Source of the DNA: Sabellastarte sp. h YS-2021
Taxonomy: Eukaryota > Annelida > Polychaeta > Sabellida > Sabellidae
Assembly (NCBI GenBank): GCA_964017235.1
Contig: OZ024936.1
Coordinates: forward strand, 56,161,028 to 56,225,027
Direction: 5' to 3'
Length of the DNA: 64,000 bases
This document shows, in pieces, positions 1 through 11,613 of this stretch. Position 1 is the first letter of the stretch, and every line of letters begins with the position of its first letter. The notes beneath the pieces were generated by a model, which saw only the letters and a list, made by a program, of their open reading frames with translations, made no database searches and was not told the DNA's origin. The translations under genes were made by a program, and so were the position numbers.

Positions 1-535
1 TAACCTAAAAGTTATTGCATTTACAGTATTTTGTTTAAATATGTTATTCACCTAGTTATGGGTCAATATGCACCCAGGTAGTGCTGTCATCACGGACAGC
101 GATATCACAGATTCACCGGTGATGGAAGAAATGGATGATAATCGAGGATTAATGATCATCCACAATGCATCTTATAAACATTATTTAACCATTTATGTCA
201 GCTTATTGTTGGAGGCATTTAATAAAAATATGAAGAAATATTCATTTAATTATTACTTTCATGTGGTTTTGTTTTCATTTGTGACATAACTATAATGATG
301 AACACTTCAACTTTCTACTGTAAGTAAAAAATGTAAGTATTGTGTATGTTCAAATATATATTTCAACGACTTACAGCTCAAACTAAACATAACATTTAAT
401 TTATTTATTAAAAGTTAGAAATGCATATATATTTAAAGAGCAAATGTAGCTTTAATGTGTGAAACGATGGGACCGCGATATCACTCATGGTTTTGTTCAT
501 GGTATCAAGACCTCATTTACCCTGATGATGACACC
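1..535. other. AT-rich stretch, no supported gene
   Basis: No gene can be supported here. A short open stretch bounded by AG near 26 and a GT at about 87 has splice-like borders, but its peptide matches no family I recognise and is not part of the P4HTM protein that follows. A coding-looking stretch near 455-540 ends where the Helentron-like element begins. I treat the whole stretch as non-coding. Confidence 0.4.
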
Positions 536-2822
536 ACTACATCCCGGGCCAATTTTTACCCCACAGCCCTTAAGGGCTGTCGGGGTATTGTTTTCACCAA
601 TGGTGTCCGGATGGGCGGGTGGGCGGCGGGAAATAGTTTGTCCGGGCTGTATCTCAGAAACCGTAAGGTGTAGGAAGTTCATACTTGGCAGGGACATTGG
701 TTAGGGGGTGTAGGTGTGCAACGTCATGGTCTGACCTTGATTTGACCTTTGACCTTGCCGTAGCGACCTTGAGTTTGAAAATCTTGTCCGGGCTATATCT
801 CGGCAACCATAAGGTGTAGGAAGTTGATACTTGGCAGGAACATTAGTTAGGGATTGTAAGTGTGCAACGTCATGGTCTGACCTTGATTTGACCTTTGACC
901 TTGCCATAGTGACCTTGACCTTTAAAATCTTGTCCGGGCTATATCTTGGAAACCGTAAGGTGCAGGAAGTTGATACTTGGTAGGGACATTGGTTAGGGGT
1001 TGTAGGTGTGCAACGTCATGGTCTGGCCTTGATTTGACCTTTGACCTTGCTGTAGTGACCTTGACCTATAAAATCTTGTCCGGGCTATATCTCGGAAACC
1101 GTAAGGTGTAGGAAGTTGATACTTGGTAGGAACATTGGTTAGGAGTTGTAGGTGTGCAACATCATGGTCTGACCTTGATTTGACCTTTGACCTTGCCATA
1201 GTGACCTTGACCTTTAAAATCTTGTCCGGGCTATATCTTGGAAACCGTAAGGTGCAGGAAGTTGATACTTGGTAGGGACATTGGTTAGGGGTTGTAGGTG
1301 TGCAACGTCATGGTCTGGCCTTGATTTGACCTTTGACATTGCTGTAGTGACCTTGACCTATAAAATCTTGTCCGGGCTATATCTCGGAAACCGTAAGGTG
1401 TAGGAAGTTGATACTTGGTAGGAACATTGGTTAGGAGTTGTAGGTGTGCAACATCATGGTCTGACCTTGATTTGACCTTTGACCTTGCCATAGTGACCTT
1501 GACCTTTAAAATCTTGTCCGGGCTATATCTTGGAAACCGTAAGGTGCAGGAAGTTGATACTTGGTAGGGACATTGGTTAGGGGTTGTAGGTGTGCAACGT
1601 CATGGTCTGGCCTTGATTTGACCTTTGACCTTGCTGTAGTGACCTTGACCTATAAGATCTTTTCCGGGCTATATCCCGGAAACCGTAAGGTGTAGGAAGT
1701 TGATACTTGGTAGGAACATTGGTTAGGAGTTGTAGGTGTGCAACATCATGGTCTGACCTTGATTTGACCTTTGACCTTGCTGTAGTGACCGTGGCCTATA
1801 AAACGTTGTCCGGGCTATATCTCAGCAACTATAAGGTGTAGGAAGTTGATACTTGGTAGGGACATTGGTTATGGGGTGTAGATGTGCAACGTCATAGTGT
1901 GACCTTGATTTGACCTTTGCCGTAGTGACCTTGACCTATAAAACCTGGTCCGGGCTATATCTTGGAAACCATAAGGTGTAGGAAGTTGATACTTGGTAGG
2001 GACATTGGTTAGGGGGTGTAGGTGTGCTACGTAATAGCGTGACCTTGATTTGACCTTTGACCTTGCTGTAGTGAACTTGACCTATAAATTCTGGTCCAGG
2101 CTATATCTTGGAAACCGTAAGAGGTGTAGGAAGTTGATACTTGGTAGGGACATTGGTTAGGGGGTGTAGGTGTGCTACGTAATAGCGTGACCTTGATTTG
2201 ACCTTGCTGTAGTGAACTTGACCTATAAATTCTGGTCCGGGCTATATCTTGGAAACCGTAAGAGGTGTAGGAAGTTGATACTTGGTAGGGACATTGGTTA
2301 GGGGGTGTAGGTGTGCTACGTCATAGTGTGACCTTGATTTGACCTTTGACATTGTTGTAGTGACCTTTAAAATCTTGTTGCACCTTTGGGTCTGTCTGTT
2401 GATGCAGATTAAGCACTGTTAAAGTCATATTAGAATTCATTAAGAATTTCCTTTTGCAAGTTCCCATTGTAACAGATGGAATTTCATCAAATGAGCCACA
2501 GGCTTTTCTCCAACACCACACATGACCACTTCTGTATGCATGGGTAATATACAAAACATCCAAACCATAATTCGGCCATTTTTGGTTTACTGATAAATGC
2601 TGTCATTTTATTATTGAATTGTCTTGTTTTAATACTTCATCTTTACATACATGTCTTTTCCTTAGATATTATTTTCTCCACTTAAGCATTATTTGGACCT
2701 TAATATAACTGACACTGCTCTGAAAGTATCTTTAACTTTGTATTGTTTCACTACTTCTATATCCCATGGTGTTGAAAAATATTTCCCCAGGCTGTGTGGT
2801 ACGGGCATCTCTGATGCTATTT
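536..2822 (+). mobile_element. Helentron-like non-autonomous element A with tandem core
   Basis: The head at 557-587 is a near-perfect hairpin (TACCCCACAGCCC, TTAA loop, then its complement with one extra base). A core of twelve about 146-bp units follows (637-2380), then a unique tail. The tail recurs in the element at 38322-39886 and, reversed, at 61255-61400. Near the 3' end, GGCTGTGTGGTA (2790-2801) is an inverted copy of the head, and a small hairpin GCATC-TCT-GATGC lies at 2805-2817. A head hairpin, asymmetric inverted repeats, a tandem core and a 3' hairpin are the architecture described for Helentron-derived elements of molluscs. No Rep/helicase gene is present. The family is inferred and the outer ends are accurate only to a few bases. 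Confidence 0.65.
637..2380 (+). repeat. Tandem array, twelve ~146-bp units
   Basis: The phrase GTCCGGGCTATATCT recurs about every 146 bp (near 640, 783, 929, 1076, 1222, 1368, 1515, 1661, 1807, 1947, 2092 and 2235). From about 930 to 1660 the units alternate between two subtypes, giving a 292-bp dimer. Most units contain TGACCTTGATTTGACCT followed directly by TTGACCT. Open reading frames across this array are by-products of the periodicity and were not called. Confidence 0.9.
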
Positions 2823-3444
2823 TTTTCTGTTGCCTGACTTATATTATCACTCACCAAGGTCTGTACCAACTCTGTATGTGACCGATTCATATCGGTCACT
2901 GATTGCTTGTTTCAACAATATCTTGGAAAGTATGTAACTTAAAAATATGTATAATATATCATTAGAAAGATATTCTTACAACGCTTCTACTCATGTTTGT
3001 TGCATGAAATCCACGCAGAAATGAGTGAGATATTGTAATTTCAAGATTGAAGTTTTTATATTCACTGTTACCACTGCTTTTTGACAGCATTTTTTCACAT
3101 TTTCTCATTAAATATTTGTATTATTTAAACCATAAATTGTACAAAGTGGTGGATAATAAAAGGAAAACATCCCTCATCAGACATATACAGAAAAAAATAT
3201 ATCACTCATGAAGATTAACAATATAATACTCATGCTTCGCACTTATATAATTATCTTCATTTGTGATATATTTTTTATATTTTTTTTCACATGACCAAAA
3301 ATATCTTTTTTCGAAGGGGAAGCTTGTCCGGATGATAACTTGAAAGGAATTTTATCAATTCACCTGAAACTTGGCAAATACATTCATTCTATTAAAATCT
3401 GGAAATCATTAGATTTTGGCATTGATTGGTTAAGAAATGGCCGA
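2823..3444. other. Spacer with two inverted repeats, no gene
   Basis: AT-rich spacer between two repeat elements. It contains a perfect 9-bp-arm palindrome (GTGACCGAT, TCAT, ATCGGTCAC) at 2878-2899 and a longer imperfect inverted repeat at 3191-3276. From about 3290 the sequence leads into the next tandem array. No coding sequence is visible. Confidence 0.5.
3191..3276. repeat. Imperfect inverted repeat, ~24-bp arms
   Basis: The arm at 3192-3215 (AAAAAATATATCACTCATGAAGAT) and the reverse complement of 3253-3276 agree at about 22 of 24 bases, with a loop of about 37 bases. It may be a terminal hairpin of the neighbouring array element or a small MITE end. Confidence 0.6.
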
Positions 3445-4261
3445 GTAATTAATGATTAATTAATCATTATGAATTTTCCAAATAAGGAAAACACAAAAAT
3501 GCTTATATCTCGAAAACCGTGCTAGATAGAGCGATTTCGGCGAAATTTTTGAACCACAGGGTATCTCTGCAGAGTAGTTATCCCAGTTTTCAAAAAAATT
3601 TTGTCTCGCCAAAAATGGCGGCCATTTTGAATTTTCGAATTTTTCGCAAAAATTGCAAAACATAAAAATGCTTATATCTCGAAAACCGTGCTAGATAGAG
3701 CGATTTCGACAAAATTTTTGACCCACAGGGTATCTCTGCAGAGTAGTTATCCCAATTTTCAAAAAATTTTTGTCTCGCCAAAAATGGCGGCCATTTTGAA
3801 TTTTCGAATTTTTCGCAAAAATTACAAAACACAAAAATGCTTATATCTCGAAAACCGTGCTAGATAGAGCGATTTCGACGAAATTTTTGAACCACAGGGT
3901 ATCTCTGCAGAGTAGTTATCCCAATTTTCAAAAAAAAAATTTCTCGCAAAAAATGGCGGCCATTTTGAATTTTCGAATTTTTCGCAAAATTGCAAAACAT
4001 AAAAATGCTTATATCTCGAAAACCGTGCTAGATAGAGTGATTTCGACAAACTTTTTGACCCACAGGGTATCTCTGCAGAGTAGCCATGCCAATTTTCAAA
4101 AAAATTTTATCTTGCCAAAAATGGTGGCCATTTTGAATTTTCGAATTTTTGCGCAAAAATTGCAAAACACAAAAATGCTAATATCTCGAAAACCGTGCTA
4201 CATAGAGCGATTTCGACGAAATTTTTGATCTTCAGGGTATCTCTGCAGAGCAGCTATCCCA
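3445..4261 (+). repeat. Tandem array type 1, ~170-bp units
   Basis: Five units carry ATATCTCGAAAACCGTGCTA, then a stretch around GAGCGATTTCG, then GGTATCTCTGCAGAG, then AAAATGGCGGCCATTTTGAA. Units start near 3507, 3675, 3845, 4010 and 4182. The sequence grades into type 2 units at about 4262. The reading frames here are periodic by-products and not genes. Confidence 0.85.
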
Positions 4262-4998
4262 AAGAGCTTTCACTCGGTGAAGTTTCAGACCCGTAGCTAA
4301 TTACTCACCTACTCAAAATGAGTAAATGTGAATTATCTCTTAAAAGTATTGCAGATAGCCAATTTTTCTCAAATAACTTATTCATCTACTTTTGGAAGAG
4401 CTTTCACATGGTGAAGTTTCAGACCCATAGCTAATTGCTCACCTACTCAAAATGAGTAAATGCGAATTACCTCTAAAAGTATTGCAGATAGCCAATTTTT
4501 CTCAAATAACTCATTCACCTACTTTTGGGAGAGCTTTCACTTGGTGAAGTTTCAGACCCGTAGCTAATTACTCACCTACTCAAAATTGAGTAAATGCTAA
4601 TTATCTCAAAAACTATTGCGGATACCCAATTTTTATCAAATAACTCATTCATGTACTTTTGGGAGAGCTTTCACATGGTGAAGTTTCAGACCCGTAGATA
4701 ATTACTCACCTACTCAAAATGAGTAAATGCGAATTATCTCTTAAAAGTATTGCAGATAGCCAATTTTTCTCAAATAACTCATTCACCTACTTTTGGAAGA
4801 GCTTTCACATGGTGAAGTTTCAGACCCATAGCTAATTACTCACCTACTCAAAATGAGTAAATGCGAATTATCTCTAAAAGTATTGCAGATAGCCAATTTT
4901 TCTCAAACAACTCATTCACCTACTTTTGGGAGAGCTTTCACTCCGTGATGTTTCAGACCCATAGCTAATTATTCACCTACTCAAAATGAGTAAATGCT
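4262..4998 (+). repeat. Tandem array type 2, ~135-bp units, left part
   Basis: Units contain AGAGCTTTCAC, GTGAAGTTTCAGACCC, TACTCAAAATGAGTAAATG and AAAAGTATTGCAGATAGCCA. The array stops at 4998 inside a unit, and the same unit resumes at about 12354, so DIRS-1 was inserted into it. The reverse complement is the same family as the array at 47575-49150. Confidence 0.85.
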
Positions 4999-5163
4999 AT
5001 TTTATTACGCTACAATAGCTTACCATGTGGGACTTAATGCTGTTCTCGGGTTGCCACACCTGGGGCCAACGTCTTAGAAAAAAAGATTGTTCTTGTTAGC
5101 CACCGGATATACTGGTAGTTGTCGTCACGTGATAACTTCTGACCAATCGCCCTACTTTCTCGT
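4999..5163 (+). repeat. DIRS-1 left inverted terminal repeat
   Basis: Begins ATTTTATTACGCTACAATAG and runs to about the CTCGTTGG at 5163. It matches the reverse complement of the right terminal repeat except at the outermost bases, where the two ends differ. That is the DIRS pattern, with both outer ends copied inside the internal complementary region. Confidence 0.85.
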
Positions 5164-5228
5164 TGGCCACGATTGACTGGTAGCAGTTTGTAAATATACA
5201 GACATTTTTCATTTATTTCTCAGTTTTT

Positions 5229-6144
5229 AGGCGGGTTGCGTGTAACCAACCCGCTTATTAGATTGATGTGTCCGACGTCCGTCCGTCCGTCTGTCTGTCT
5301 GTCCGTCTATCTGTCTGTCCGTCTGTCCGTCCACATTTTTCGTTTCCGGACTCTAACTTTAAAACGGTTTGACCAATCAAATTCAAACTTCACAGGGAGA
5401 TAGATCACCATCATAGCTAGGTTCCTTTCGAAATTGGTGAAATTCTGTGTGTTCGTTTGTCCGTTTTTCGTCCGTTTGTCTGTCCATCCATCTGTTTGTC
5501 CACATTTTCGTTTCCGGACTCTAACTTTAAAATGGTTTGACCAATCAAATTCAAACTTCACAGGGAGATAGATCACAATCATAGCTAGGTTCCTTTCGAA
5601 ATTGGTGAAATTCCGTGTGTTCGTTTGTCCGTTTTTCGTCCGTTTGTCTGTCCATCCATCTGTTTGTCCACATTTTCGTTTCCGGACTGTAACTTTAAAA
5701 CGGTTTGACCAATCAAATTCAAACTTCACAGGGAGATAGATCACCATCATAGCTAGGTTCCTTTCGAAATTGGTGAAATTCCGTCCGTTTGTTTGTCCGT
5801 TTTTCCGTCCGTTTCTTCGTTTTTGTCCGTTTTTCTGTCCATCCATCTGTCCGTCCACATTTTTGTTTCCGGACTCTAACTCGAAAACGGTTACTCCAAT
5901 CTAATTCAAACTTCACAGGGACATACATCACCATCATAGCTAGGTTCCTTTCGAAATTGGTGTAAATCCGTCCGTTCATTTGTCTTGTTTTTCTGTCCAT
6001 TTGTTCGTTTTTAGATTAGAAGTATTACATTTCTTAGCACGTCGAACACATTTACCTTAAGTGGGTAACCTAACATTTCTTTCCTTGTTCCTAAATTTAA
6101 TGAGAGCAGTTGCTAACCTTGTTTCCTGCGTGCGCAACCCGCCT
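5229..6144 (+). mobile_element. Nested Helentron-like element with four ~175-bp units
   Basis: Inserted in the leader of DIRS-1. It begins AGGCGGGTTGCG and ends with the inverted copy CGCAACCCGCCT. A strong hairpin sits at the left end (5231-5254: GCGGGTT, 10-base loop, AACCCGC). The core has four units recognisable by TAACTTTAAAACGG and TCATAGCTAGGTTCCTTTCG near 5348, 5519, 5686 and 5873, separated by GTCCGT/CTGTCTGT-rich runs. No protein is encoded. Because it lies inside DIRS-1 it is younger than that insertion, or was carried with it. Confidence 0.65.
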
Positions 6145-6329
6145 TTTGGGGCACCTCTGACCCTCTTGTTACTTATTGTTGGAGGCTCATATTTGCATAT
6201 TTCTTTATATATATGTCATAGATCATTCTGTAAAATTTTAATTTTCACAGGATAAGTATTTCTTTGATTTTCGCGTGTTTTGAGTTTTCCTCGGTACAGG
6301 CAAATATATTGTACGTCTTTTTATTGCGT

Positions 6330-8526
6330 ATAAAATGTCGATTCACCAAGCAAATAAAGACAAACCGAGAGCTCAGAAATGCCGCCACTTTTGCTTCAGT
6401 TTTGATATACATAACTACTGCCCTACCTGTAGGGAGGCTGGCAAGGGAGACGACCCCTGTGTCACCTTTGAAACACTGTGTCACCTTTGAAACACCCTGT
6501 CAAATCTGCACGTCTTTTTCAGATGAGCAGTTACAAAAAATTCAGAACAGGAAACGTTATTTAAAAAAGCAAAAAGCGGCAACTAGTTCCAAAGATGATG
6601 AACTAGATCTTTTGGGTGAAGGCGACGGGGATTCCGACGGGGATTCCTTCCAATGCAGACCTCGAGTGTGCTGCTGATAACCTTTTCACCTCACCCCCCC
6701 CCGTCCTTAACCTCTTGCCTTCAGCTCCCTGTCCTTAAAAACCCCAGCCAAGACTGTTCCACCCACCCCAGGTACTGCTTTGCAAAATAAAATCCAGAAA
6801 AACCTTGAGGAATCCCTGGGTGATTCCTTAAATATACATATCCAGCAGCAAATGGGTTCCTTCCAGGCATCCATGTTGGAAGCTTTTCAGTCACTCCGAG
6901 AGGAGTTGGCTACACAAAAGAAAGTCGAGGTAGAGTCCTCGCTTCTTGCTTCCAAACCTGGCTCGTCCAGTAACAAGGCTGCCCCTCTGGATTTACCCCC
7001 TCCGAGATCTGGTACTAACCTTCCAAGCGAGGCTATGGATGTGGACTACGGTCCAGCACTCCCTCCTCGTCTAGTACCCACTCAAGATTCCTCGGAACAG
7101 TACGTTGCCCCCTCTGAAGGTCACCCCGAAGAGGTCTCGTACTTTCACAAAAAGCAAAGCCATAGGCAGCCAGTTGACCCGAGCTCTGCCTCGGACCAAC
7201 TAAATGAGGATTCCGACGAACCTCGGATCCCTTCTTCTAGATCCAAAAAACACTGACAAGAGCAAACATAAATCAAGATCTAGATATGTGTCATTCTCTT
7301 CAGAGGAAGATCAGTCCCCTGTAGCCAGACACAGGTCTTCTAAGCCCTCTAGGGCTCAGCCCTCAGGAGTAGCTTTTGATCAAGACCTCCCACAACATGA
7401 TCCAGACCCCCCTTATTATAGGGAAGTAGCTTTGTCTGACATGCCCTCACAATACTCTGAAGAAGTAGACACCTTCAGGCGTATTCTCTCTCTCCCTGAC
7501 CCCAGGGAATCTATGCCCAGGTCATCCACTTCGGTATTAGGTCTGGATGATGAAAAAGGCCGTCAAGAGCTCAGACCTAGAGGTCCTTCCTCTATCCTTC
7601 CACTTAGCTCAGTTATCAAGGACGCCTTTGATAAATTCCAACATGACTTTAAGGCTGCCAATTTATCTGAGGGAAAATATGTCAAGCCTCCTCCTTCCAC
7701 TTCCAAGTGGTACAAGGTGGGACAGCCCACTTTTCAGGACAAAATTCAGGAGTTGAATACGGACTTTGCTAAGATCTGTATTACTCCTAGACCTTCTGGG
7801 GCCCCAGTAGCCAGAGTTCCCCTGCCAGTTCTCAAGGAGCTGGAACTTCAGGCTAGACAAAATATCTCAACCCTCAACTTCACCGCTGCATTTGCCAAAA
7901 CCTCCTCTTCTTGCAATGCTTCATTGGGAAAATGCCAACATAGCATTAAGTCTACTGTCAAGAAGATTAAATCTCAGATTCAGAAAGGTGCCAATCCTGA
8001 GAAAGCGGCAAAGCGCGGATATGAGGAAGTAGCTGACTACTTAGATTTTTGGAACAAGACAGTACTTGTCCAACACAGGGCCCTCACTTGTCTCAGCAAA
8101 TCTCTAGCCCATATTTTGCAGAGGGAATTATACTCTATGGCTAATACCGGCTTGCTCAGGCGCGAAGCCGAGATGACTCTATTACATCCACAATTAGGAG
8201 AAACGAGACGTCAAGAACTCAGGAACTCGTCCTTTTGGGGCCCTTCCTTGTTCGAGTCTCAACTAGTGAAGGAACGTGAGGACTTCCTTCTCAAAAAAGG
8301 CACCTCAAAAGATTCTCAGGGTTTTGCACCCTACCAGAATAAGCCCTTTCGTGGTCCCCACAAGAAAAGAGGCTCCTACAGAAAACGCCCCTATGGGGGC
8401 AATACCTCTCAAAGCAGTAACCAGTCCTTTCCCTCGGGAAGAGGAAAACCCAACTTCAGAGGCTCCAGGGGTCGTTTTCGACCCCACAATAGGGGAAGGG
8501 GGTGTGGAAACCCCCCTTCCCAATGA
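6330..8526 (+). pseudogene. DIRS-1 gag-like region
   Basis: The structural-protein region of DIRS-1. It opens with a Cys/His-rich block (CPTCREAGKGDDPC, then CQICTSF) also seen in DIRS-2 and DIRS-3. A Ser/Pro-rich charged middle follows, then a more conserved core with the KWY motif near 7710. The end is basic, rich in Gly, Arg and Asn (about 8330-8520), and likely binds nucleic acid. Role inferred from position and composition. It carries a small number of breaks. Confidence 0.65.
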
Positions 8527-8539
8527 CTCCTCCAAAGCC

Positions 8540-10582
8540 TCACTCAGTCCACCAGTAGGAGGTCGCCTCCGTTCTTTCAGGAGAGACTGGCTAACAAACA
8601 AATGTTCTCAAAACGTGTTACACATTATCACCAATGGCTACGTTCTGCCATTCCGTTCAAAGCCAAACTTGATCAGATTTCCTCTGATTCTATCAGAGTA
8701 CAAGGCCCAACAAAAAGACCAAGCCTTAGCCACTTGTATCCAGTCTCTCCTGTCAAAGAACGCCATCGAAAGGGTGGAAAATGTAAAATCTCTCGGGTGT
8801 TACAGTCGCCTGTTCCTAGTACCCAAGCCTCACCAAAGGTGGAGGCCAGTCATAGACTTAAGCAGGCTCAACACTTTTCTACACGTAGAAAAGTTCAAAA
8901 TGGAAACTCCAGAGTCCATCAGGACCTCCCTGATTCCAGGGGAGTGGGTATCGTCGATAGATCTGTCGGACGCTTACCTGCACATCCCCATCCACCCAAA
9001 CTCAAGGAAATACCTAAGGTTTTGCTACAAGGCTCAGGTGTTCCAGTTCACCTCCCTCCCATTCGGGCTGGCCACAGCCCCCCAGGTCTTTACAATGATC
9101 GTAAAGGAAGTGAAACTAATGGCCCTCTCAAGAGGACTCAGAATTCACCAATACCTGGACGACTGGCTGATCAGGTCCCAGTCTCAGGAGGAAGCCCAAG
9201 GGAACACTCAAGCAGTGGTAGACCTAACTCAGTCCTTGGGGTGGATAATAAATCAGGAAAAATCAGAACTGAAACCTACTCAGGTGTTTTCGTTCGTGGG
9301 CTACGAATACCTCCTAGATTCAGCCCTTGTAAAACCCACTCAAGAGAAATGGCTCAAACTTCAGGATTTGATCCTATGACTCAAGTCAAAACGTGTTTTG
9401 ACTGCAAGATGTTTGATGTCTCTAATTGGGTTGCTAGCCTCAACGGAGAAAATGGTCCCGGAGGGACGCCTTCACATGAGGCCCTTTCAGTTTCACCTCA
9501 AGGAGCACTGGAGATATCCTCAGTCGCTGGACAACCTCCTTCCCTGGACAGAAGCCATTGCAGCCCACCTAGATTGGTGGCAAAATCCCTCCAATATGAT
9601 GAAAGGTGCAGACCTTCATCCCAAAGACCACAGTATCCAACTCTTTACCGACGTCTCAAACGAAGGTTGGGGCGCTCACTTAGACCAAAATTCTACCAAG
9701 GGTCTGTGGTCAGATCGGGAAAAAAGGCTACACATAAATGTCCTAGAATTGAAGGCGGTCTCCCTGGCCCTTCGAGACTTCAAGGACCAGTGCCAGAATC
9801 AAACAGTGTTGGTTGCGACGGACAACTCAACAGTGGTAGCCTACATCAACAAACAAGGAGGAACACACTCAGCAGAGATGTGCGCTCTCCTGTGGAAGAT
9901 CATGACCTGGTGCCATCACTACCACATAACATTGAAAACCAGGCACATTCCAGGGTGCCTGAATGTGATGGCCGACCTACTATCCAGGTCCAACCAAGTG
10001 CAGTCAACAGAATGGTCTCTGCACCCACAGGTGTTCAAACAGATCTGCCAGAAGTGGTTCACACCTCATGTAGACTTATTTGCCACTCACCTGAACCACA
10101 AACTCCCACTATACGTGTCTCCTATCCCAGACCCAAGGGCCTGGGACAAAGATGCTCTGAACATAAACTGGACCAACCTCACGGCCTATGCGTACCCTCC
10201 TACGGCCCTCCTTCACAAGGTGATCCAAAAGATCAGGCAATGTCATTGCCTGATCATCGTAATAGCCCCAGGCTGGCCAGGGATGCCCTGGTTTTGGGAC
10301 CTAGTGCAGCTCTCAACAGAGATCCCACTGCAACTCCCAGTGTCAACGACCCTACTCAAACAGTCCCACAAGTTTGTGTTCCACAACAACCCCCAGCACC
10401 TGAACCTCCACGCCTGGTGTCTAGGAGCGGACAACTCCAAGAACAAGGCTTCTCTGTGGAGGTGGCAGAGAGAATTGCTGCCCCTCAGCGGTCATCAACA
10501 AGGACCATCTACAAGTCAAAGTGGGCCCTATTTGAAAAATGGTGCAGAGAAAATTCGGTGGATTTCTCCACTCCATCTGTGA
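8540..10582 (+). pseudogene. DIRS-1 reverse transcriptase/RNase H region
   Basis: The reverse transcriptase core spans about 8640-9380, with the polymerase box HQYLDDWL (YxDD type) at about 9145. RNase H follows with LFTDVSNEGWGAH and ATDNSTVVAYIN, matching the family's acidic active-site pattern. A third block (DLFATHLN, then APGWPGMPWFWDL) resembles the methyltransferase-like segment of DIRS elements. Family knowledge: this makes and processes the element's cDNA. Largely open, with few breaks. Confidence 0.82.
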
Positions 10583-11613
10583 AACAAATCTCAGATTTTT
10601 TCATGTACCTGTACCAAGACCTAAACAGGCGCCCTTCGACCATTGATGGTTACAGGACTGCAATCGTTGACACTTTGGGCCCAACGGCCCAACATATTGC
10701 ACACAATGCAGACCTTCATAGGTTACTCTCCAGTTTTCACAGGGATCGTCCTAAAAGTTCCAGAAATTTACCCAGGTGGAACCTTTCTGTTGTCCTTAAC
10801 GAGCTCACCAAAGCACCATTTGAGCCCATGAAAGACACAGACCTCAAACATCTTACTCTCAAAACTGCTTTCTTGCTAGCCTTGGCCTCCGGCAAGCGCC
10901 GCAGCGAAATCCATGCCTGGGTCGCAAACAAAGTATCTAATCTAGGCCAATGGGAAAAGGTTGCCTTGTTCCCTTCTTCTGATTTCATAGCCAAAAACCA
11001 ACTAGCAAGAGAAGGTTTTCAAAGTGTGTCACCAGTGACTATCCCTGCTTTGACTACCATTGTAGATAGACAGTTTAAAGAAGACAGGACCCTGTGTCCC
11101 GTGCGGGCCCTGAGGTTTTATTTGGACCGAACTAAAGACCTGAGAGGGTCTCGTTCTCTCCTTTTCATCTCCTTTAAGAAAGGACATACCTCAGACATCA
11201 GACCCGCTACACTCTCTTCATGGTTGAAACAAACCATCCTACTTTGTTACAAACAAGCAGATCAACAAGCCTTGGAATTGGTCCAAGTCAAAGCGCATGA
11301 CATCCGGGCCTTCGTGGCCTCTAAGGCCTTTTACGGTGGGGTATCGGTGGACCAAATCATGCAAGCCTGTCACTGGAAAGCTCACAACACATTTACAAAT
11401 TTTTACCTAAAAGACCTTACTTGGTCGGACACCGACAACAATATGTATCTGGGACCCATGGTGGCGGCACAACAAGTCCTAGATCCTTCCCCTCAGACCA
11501 GTTGTCCTCGGAAACAAGAAAGGGGGGGGGGGGGGCACATCCGCTACAACCAAGTCTTCAGGAGTCTTTCCCAGGATCTAGGTATTCCTTTACCTTCAAG
11601 ATGTTACGGGTAA
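10440..11613 (+). CDS. DIRS-1 tyrosine recombinase region
   Basis: The C-terminal part of a long open stretch. An N-terminal SAM-like helical domain (KWALFEKWC, then a YLYQDL stretch) precedes the catalytic domain. The recombinase signature is visible: the first Arg in [10 protein letters not shown], the HxxR box in KAHDIRAFVAS, CHWKAHN, and the nucleophile Tyr in NFYLKDL. Family knowledge: this enzyme integrates a circular DNA copy without making a target duplication. It overlaps the end of the preceding region, as is usual in DIRS. A long G run lies near its 3' end. The region looks whole in sequence, but the element is treated as a fossil. Confidence 0.82.

Noticed and set aside
26-87. Possible host exon with AG and GT borders at the left edge
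   Set aside because: Only about 17 residues, no recognisable family and no match to the missing P4HTM N-terminus; cannot be told from chance.
701-1491. Three near-identical 68-residue minus-strand reading frames spaced 292 bp apart
   Set aside because: They track the tandem repeat exactly and have no protein family features; the frame is a by-product of the 292-bp period.
637-2380. Regularly spaced repeats as a CRISPR array
   Set aside because: Units are 146 bp, the spacers are themselves repeated, and the context is animal DNA.
3460-4228. Repeated frames of about 70-120 residues on both strands
   Set aside because: All lie in type 1 satellite units and repeat with the unit; no independent coding signal.
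5307-6000. 183-residue minus-strand frame rich in DGQTDGWTDKR repeats
   Set aside because: It is the translation of the GTCCGT/CTGTCC-rich tandem core of the nested element; low complexity and periodic.
8602-10430. The long open frame before the recombinase in DIRS-1
   Set aside because: Over this stretch the reverse transcriptase and RNase H motifs are in another frame; the peptide is Pro/Ser/Arg-rich shadow sequence and only the part after about 10440 is the recombinase.
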